In this document: positions 60,151 to 64,000 of the stretch, in pieces
Layout: every line of letters starts with the position of its first letter
Position numbering within the stretch: the first letter of the stretch is position 1
The notes under the pieces: model-generated
Databases searched by the model: none
The model's input: the letters and a program-made list of their open reading frames with translations, nothing else
What the model was told of the DNA's origin: nothing
Program-made: the position numbers and the translations under genes
Origin: JB111 sp049856295
Lineage (GTDB): Bacteria; Actinomycetota; Actinomycetes; Actinomycetales; Actinomycetaceae
Direction: 5' to 3'
Length of the DNA: 64,000 bases
NCBI RefSeq assembly: GCF_049856295.1
Contig: NZ_JBNDMZ010000005.1
Location: 202,956 to 266,955 of the forward strand

Positions 60151-63100
60151 GTGTCCACCCTTCCAGCTTCCAGAGCACGACGGGGAGGTGGACGGATGTT
60201 GGGTGTGGCCGCGGCCTCCTCCGCGCTCCTCGTCGGGGCCCTCGCCGTCCCCGCCTCGGCCGACGTGACCGAGCTCGACCCGCCGGACCCGGACGCCTCG
60301 CGCTTCGCGATCTCGTCCGAGACCGCTGCGGCCGTCGCCGCCGGCTCCGAGACCGGCGCCTGGTTCGTCGGCCTCGACCGCACCGCCACCGCCCTCGGCG
60401 GCAGCAGCGCGAACGTCGCGGCCCAGCAGTCGAGCTTCCTCAGCTCGGCGGCGAGCGCGGGCGTCTCGATCGACGTCCGGCACGAGTACCAGACGGTCTG
60501 GAACGGTCTCTCGATCGACGTCGCCGACTCGGACATCGACGCGATCCTCGCGATGCCCGGGGTGACCGGCGTGTGGCCCGTCGAGATCGTCGACTCGCCG
60601 CAGACCCTGCCGAACAACTCCCCCGACCTCTACTCGGCGGTCACCATGACCGGCGCGGACGTCGCGGTCAGCGAGCTCGGCTTCGACGGCACCGGCGTCC
60701 ACGTGGCCGTGATGGACACCGGCATCGACTACGACCACCAGGACTTCGGCGGCTCGGGCACCCCCGGCGGCACCTCCTTCCCGACCGAGCGCGTGACCAC
60801 CGGCTACGACTTCGTCGGCGACTCCTACAACGCCGACCCCAGCTCCCCCGCCTACCAGCCGGTCCCCCAGCCGGACGGCGACCCGGACGACTGCCAGGGC
60901 CACGGCACGCACGTGGCCGGCATCGTCGGCGCGAACGGCGACACCACCACGGGTGGCGTCGTCGGCGTGGCCCCCGGCGTGACCTTCGGCGCCTACCGGG
61001 TCTTCGGCTGCGACGGCTCGACCGAGACCGACATCATGAACGCCGCGATGGAGCGCGCGTACGCGGACGGCGCGGACGTCCTCAACATGTCGATCGGCTC
61101 GGCCTTCGCCGGCTGGAGCGACTACCCCACCTCCGTGCTCGCCTCCCGACTGCACGACCTCGGCATGACCGTCACCGCGTCCATCGGCAACGAGGGCGAC
61201 TACGGCCCCTGGGCCGCCGGCGCCCCCGGCAACGGCGACACCGTCATCGGCGTGGCCATGTACGACAACACCGAGGTCCTCACCGACGCCTTCCGGGTCG
61301 GCCCCGAGGACGAGCTGGTCGGCCACATGCCCGCCACGGGAGCCCCCGCGGGCGAGCCCGGTACCGAGTACACCGAGATCACCTCCGCCGGTGAGCCGGG
61401 GACGGCCGAGGCGCAGGGCTGCGAGCCCTACACCGAGGACCTCACCGGTCAGCTCGTGCTCGTCGAGCGCGGCAACTGCACCTTCCACATCAAGGCCGCC
61501 AACGCCGAGGCGGCGGGCGCCGCCGCGGTGATCATCTACAACAACGCGCCGGGACTGCTCAGCGCGACCGTCGAGGGCGACCCGGCGGTCACCGTGCCGA
61601 CGACCTTCGTCGACCAGGCCACCGGCCAGGACCTCGTCTCGCGGATCGGCAGCGAGGGCTTCTCGATCACGTGGACCGACGAGCAGGTCCAGACGGTCAA
61701 CCCGTCCGGCGGCCTCGTCAACCCGGGCTCGTCCTGGGGCGGCACCGCGGGGCTCGACCTCAAGCCGAACCTCGGCGCACCGGGCGGGTCGATCTACGCG
61801 ACCTACCCGCTCGAGGAGGGCGGTTACGCCACCCTCACGGGCACCTCGATGGCCGCCCCGCACGCCGCGGGCGCCGTCGCGCTCTACCTCGAGGCGCACC
61901 CCGGCACCGACTCGGGCCTCATCCGGGACGTCCTGCAGAACTACGCCGAGCCCTCGATGTGGGCCGACAACCCGACCCTCGGGATCGTCGACGCCGTGCA
62001 CCGTCAGGGCGCGGGCCTCATCCAGATCGACGAGTCCATCCAGGCCGGCGTCATCGCCAGCCCGGGTCAGCTCGTCCTCGGTGAGTCCGAGGGCGGCCCG
62101 ACCTCCGGCGAGGTCACGCTGACCTCGACCTCCGACGCCGACGTCACGTACTCGATCTCGACCGTCGACGCGGTCGCGACCACCGGGTCGTGGAACTACG
62201 GCGTCTACGAGGGCACCTCGACGTACGCGGGACCGACCTCGGTCACCGTCCCCGCTGGCGGCACCGCGACCTTCTCGTACGCGATCACCCCGTCCGCGGG
62301 GCTCGAGGAGCTCGGCGCCCAGTACGGCGGCTACGTCGTCCTCACGCCGGGCGACGAGTCCGTCGAGCCGATCTCGCTGCCCTTCTACGGGTTCGCGGGT
62401 GACTACCAGTCGGTCAACCTGCTCGAGCCCGTGCTCGAGGACAGCGAGGAGGACGGCGCGCTCGGCGTGCTCGTCGAGTGCACCCGCTTCGTCGGCGAGC
62501 AGTGCGAGGCCGGCGCGTCCTTCGGGCTCCCCGAGCCGGGGGCGACCTACTCCCTCGAGCGGTTCGACCGCCCGGGTGCGGTGTGGACGCTCGAGCACAA
62601 CGCCCAGGAGGTCACCCTCCGCGCGTTCCCGGCCGACGAGGCCGAGGCCCGCACGAACGGCCGCATCGTCCGCACCGAGGACACCGTCGGCCTCTCGGCC
62701 GGCATCGAGTTCTGGGAGTGGGACGGCACCGTGCTGACCGACGACCGCACCGAGCGGGTGGCGCTGCCGGACGGCGACTACGTCCTCGAGCTCACCGCGG
62801 TCGCCGCCCTGGGCTCCGAGGAGGCCGGCGAGTTCGAGCGCTGGACCTCCGAGCCGTTCACGGTCGACCGTGACGGCGACGTCCCGCCGCCGCCGTCCAC
62901 CGGTCCCGCCTCGACGTTCTTCGCGTCGAACACCTGGGCCGACGGTCCCGCCGAGTACACCTACGAGTTCGGGCGACCGGGCGACGAGGTCCTCGTGGGC
63001 GACTGGGACGGCGACGGGGTCGACACGGTCTCCGTGCGACGCGGCAACCGCTACCTCGTCAACAACGAGCGTCTCGGCAACGCGGCGGTGGACGAGATCC

Positions 63101-63585
63101 ACTACGGCCGCGCGAACGACGTCGTGCTCGTCGGCGACTGGGACGGCGACGGCTTCGACACCTTCACGGTCCGCCGTGGTGCCGAGTACTTCGTCAGCAA
63201 CACGATGGAGTCCGGCTGGGCGGACGCCGAGGTGACCTACGGTCGCGCCGGCGACGAGGTCGTCGTGGGCGACTTCGACGGCGACCGGACGGACTCCCTC
63301 ACGGTGCGCCGCGGGAACGAGTACTTCGTGGCCAACACCATCCGCGACGGCTGGGCGGACTCCGTGTTCGCCTACGGCCACGACGACGACGTGACCTACG
63401 TCGGCGACTGGGACGGCGACGAGGTCGACACGCTCCTCGTCCGCCGCGGGAACGAGTACTTCCTGCGCAACTCCCTGACCGGCGGCTGGGCGGAGCAGAC
63501 GATCCGCTACGGCCGACCGGACGACGTCGTCCACGTCGGCGACTGGGACGGCAACGGGACCGACACCCTGACGGTCCAGCGCTGA
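60151..63585 (+). CDS. Secreted subtilisin-like serine protease with PA domain and DWDGDG repeats
   Basis: An 1144-residue exported S8 protease. A signal peptide (MLGVAAASSALLVGALAVPASAD) is followed by an inhibitor-like prodomain of about 100 residues. Catalytic Asp189 (VMDTGIDYDH), His251 (GHGTHVAG) and Ser566 (GTSMAAPHAAG) are all intact. A PA domain is inserted between His and Ser (about residues 400-510, DLTGQLVLVERGNCTFHIKAANAEAAGAAAVIIYN). A Fn3-like region follows to about 920, then five repeats of a GDWDGDGVDT-RRGNEYF unit to the C-terminus, likely calcium-binding FG-GAP/VCBS-like. GTG at 60151 has an ideal GGAGGTT site; the in-frame ATG upstream has none. Confidence 0.92.
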   Translation: MSTLPASRARRGGGRMLGVAAASSALLVGALAVPASADVTELDPPDPDASRFAISSETAAAVAAGSETGAWFVGLDRTATALGGSSANVAAQQSSFLSSAASAGVSIDVRHEYQTVWNGLSIDVADSDIDAILAMPGVTGVWPVEIVDSPQTLPNNSPDLYSAVTMTGADVAVSELGFDGTGVHVAVMDTGIDYDHQDFGGSGTPGGTSFPTERVTTGYDFVGDSYNADPSSPAYQPVPQPDGDPDDCQGHGTHVAGIVGANGDTTTGGVVGVAPGVTFGAYRVFGCDGSTETDIMNAAMERAYADGADVLNMSIGSAFAGWSDYPTSVLASRLHDLGMTVTASIGNEGDYGPWAAGAPGNGDTVIGVAMYDNTEVLTDAFRVGPEDELVGHMPATGAPAGEPGTEYTEITSAGEPGTAEAQGCEPYTEDLTGQLVLVERGNCTFHIKAANAEAAGAAAVIIYNNAPGLLSATVEGDPAVTVPTTFVDQATGQDLVSRIGSEGFSITWTDEQVQTVNPSGGLVNPGSSWGGTAGLDLKPNLGAPGGSIYATYPLEEGGYATLTGTSMAAPHAAGAVALYLEAHPGTDSGLIRDVLQNYAEPSMWADNPTLGIVDAVHRQGAGLIQIDESIQAGVIASPGQLVLGESEGGPTSGEVTLTSTSDADVTYSISTVDAVATTGSWNYGVYEGTSTYAGPTSVTVPAGGTATFSYAITPSAGLEELGAQYGGYVVLTPGDESVEPISLPFYGFAGDYQSVNLLEPVLEDSEEDGALGVLVECTRFVGEQCEAGASFGLPEPGATYSLERFDRPGAVWTLEHNAQEVTLRAFPADEAEARTNGRIVRTEDTVGLSAGIEFWEWDGTVLTDDRTERVALPDGDYVLELTAVAALGSEEAGEFERWTSEPFTVDRDGDVPPPPSTGPASTFFASNTWADGPAEYTYEFGRPGDEVLVGDWDGDGVDTVSVRRGNRYLVNNERLGNAAVDEIHYGRANDVVLVGDWDGDGFDTFTVRRGAEYFVSNTMESGWADAEVTYGRAGDEVVVGDFDGDRTDSLTVRRGNEYFVANTIRDGWADSVFAYGHDDDVTYVGDWDGDEVDTLLVRRGNEYFLRNSLTGGWAEQTIRYGRPDDVVHVGDWDGNGTDTLTVQR
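62925..63582 (+). repeat. Five C-terminal DWDGDG protein repeats
   Basis: Units of about 40-45 residues begin near FFASNTWADG, YLVNNERLGN, YFVSNTMESGWAD, YFVANTIRDGWAD and YFLRNSLTGGWAE. Each ends YGRxxDxVxVGDWDGDGxDTxTVRRG. They encode Asp-rich loops typical of Ca-stabilised beta-propeller blades. Confidence 0.8.
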
Positions 63586-63599
63586 CCCGCTGAACGAGG

Positions 63600-63630
63600 A
63601 AGGGGCCCCCGCCGATGGCGGGGGCCCCTT
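63600..63630 (+). terminator. Protease gene terminator
   Basis: AAGGGGCCCCCGCC (63600-63613) and GGCGGGGGCCCCTT (63617-63630) form a perfect 14-bp stem with a GAT loop, 15 bases after the stop codon. A CTGTCGTGT tail follows in place of a T run. Confidence 0.8.
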
Positions 63631-63645
63631 CTGTCGTGTCACCGT

Positions 63646-63723
63646 CGAGATTGCGGTTCGTCGTCGTCGAGATTGCGGTTCGTCGTCGTCGAGATTGCGG
63701 TTGGGGCCCCAACCGCAATCTCG
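63646..63723. repeat. 34-bp perfect palindrome with direct half-site repeats
   Basis: CGAGATTGCGGTT occurs at 63646-63658, 63668-63680 and 63690-63702, exactly 22 bases apart, joined by CGTCGTCGT spacers. The third copy runs into CGAGATTGCGGTTGGGG|CCCCAACCGCAATCTCG (63690-63723), a perfect 34-bp palindrome with no loop. The inverted copy makes four half-sites in 78 bases. The element is lower in GC than the surroundings. Its role is unknown. Confidence 0.9.
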
Positions 63724-64000
63724 GTGAGCACCAACCGCTGTGAGTGTGGGGGTGGCTGGTCTGGGACTGGCTGGCAGGGTGGTGGTTGGTCGTTCCGCTC
63801 GTGGGTGTGACTCGGCGAACCGCAGACCCCTTGTTGGGGGTGTCTGGAGATTGATCTGTCCGCCCATGGGTGGGGTGGCCGGCACCGTCCTGGCCCATCT
63901 CGGAGACCTGATCAGAAGGTTGTCCGCCACTGGTGTGGCGTGACTCGTCACAGTGTTGTCCCGAGGTGACTCCTACCCAGAACGGCACCGGCCACCAGCG
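63724..64000. other. Unassigned end of window
   Basis: 277 bases with lower GC and many GGTGG/TGGTT words. Neither strand gives a reading frame I can recognise. It may be the flank of a mobile or repeated element continuing past base 64000. Confidence 0.4.

Noticed and set aside
63646..63723. CRISPR or second terminator
   Set aside because: Spacers of nine bases are identical CGTCGTCGT, too short for CRISPR. A terminator already lies at 63600-63630, and the loopless palindrome with direct repeats does not fit one.

Overview
The window is chromosomal DNA of a high-GC actinomycete. The family-level guess (Micrococcales, Cellulomonas-like) is inference; the phylum is well supported. Markers are a mycothiol ligase (mshC), a pupylation locus (pup, pafA, dop, arc), a PdtaR-like ANTAR regulator, the hisI-trpE-trpC-trpB-trpA-lgt cluster with its two usual small membrane proteins, a CoaE-GrpB fusion, many GTG starts, and at least sixteen genes that look leaderless (TANNNT, 6-8 bases, then the start codon). 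No rRNA, prophage, insertion sequence or CRISPR array was recognised. A 10-base N run at 2549-2558 marks a scaffold join.

Layout. 1-7.4 kb: the N-terminal two thirds of uvrB, then three lipoproteins (two are paralogues), coaE, pcp and a fourth lipoprotein. 7.6-12.5 kb: rpsA with its promoter and terminator, a PQQ-like membrane protein with a small Q/Y/G-rich membrane partner, and a methyltransferase. 12.5-19.6 kb: polA, an MFS carrier overlapping a hotdog thioesterase, an ANTAR response regulator, tRNA-Leu(CAA) and pyk. 19.8-25.8 kb: gltBD, closed by a 21-bp-stem terminator. 26.1-33.3 kb: a minus-strand operon hisI-trpE-TM-HGxxPAAW-trpC-trpB-trpA-lgt, coupled mostly through 4-base ATGA/GTGA overlaps. 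33.4-37.5 kb: a TIGR03085-like protein, two tandem ferritin-like proteins (one with a broken diiron site), hisF and a P-loop kinase-like protein.

38.0-42.6 kb is the most distinctive region. A plus-strand operon encodes three secreted proteins with TasA/camelysin-type (SipW-dependent) signal peptides, a Ser-His SipW-like signal peptidase with a long disordered tail, an LPQTG-anchored surface protein and a small DUF11-like secreted protein. A 40-base palindromic hairpin separates the first structural gene from the rest, and an unusually AT-rich 0.5-kb leader precedes it. It looks like a dedicated surface-fibre or matrix export system.

42.7-50.1 kb is the pupylation locus: arc, dop, pup, pafA and a degenerate FKBP lipoprotein, then trmI upstream. 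Proteasome genes prcB/prcA are missing from their usual place; pup and pafA overlap by 4 bases. 50.1-60 kb holds housekeeping and redox genes: an M50 protease, a RecB-like nuclease, a HAD phosphatase, a PAC2 protein, a CatE-like dioxygenase under a MarR-type palindrome, mshC, uppP, an aldo/keto reductase without the catalytic His, an acidic-tail protein, a DUF5703 protein and an M20 peptidase. 60.1-63.6 kb is a large secreted subtilisin-like protease with a PA domain and five C-terminal DWDGDG repeats. The window ends in a non-coding stretch containing a 34-bp perfect palindrome preceded by two 22-bp direct repeats of its half-site.
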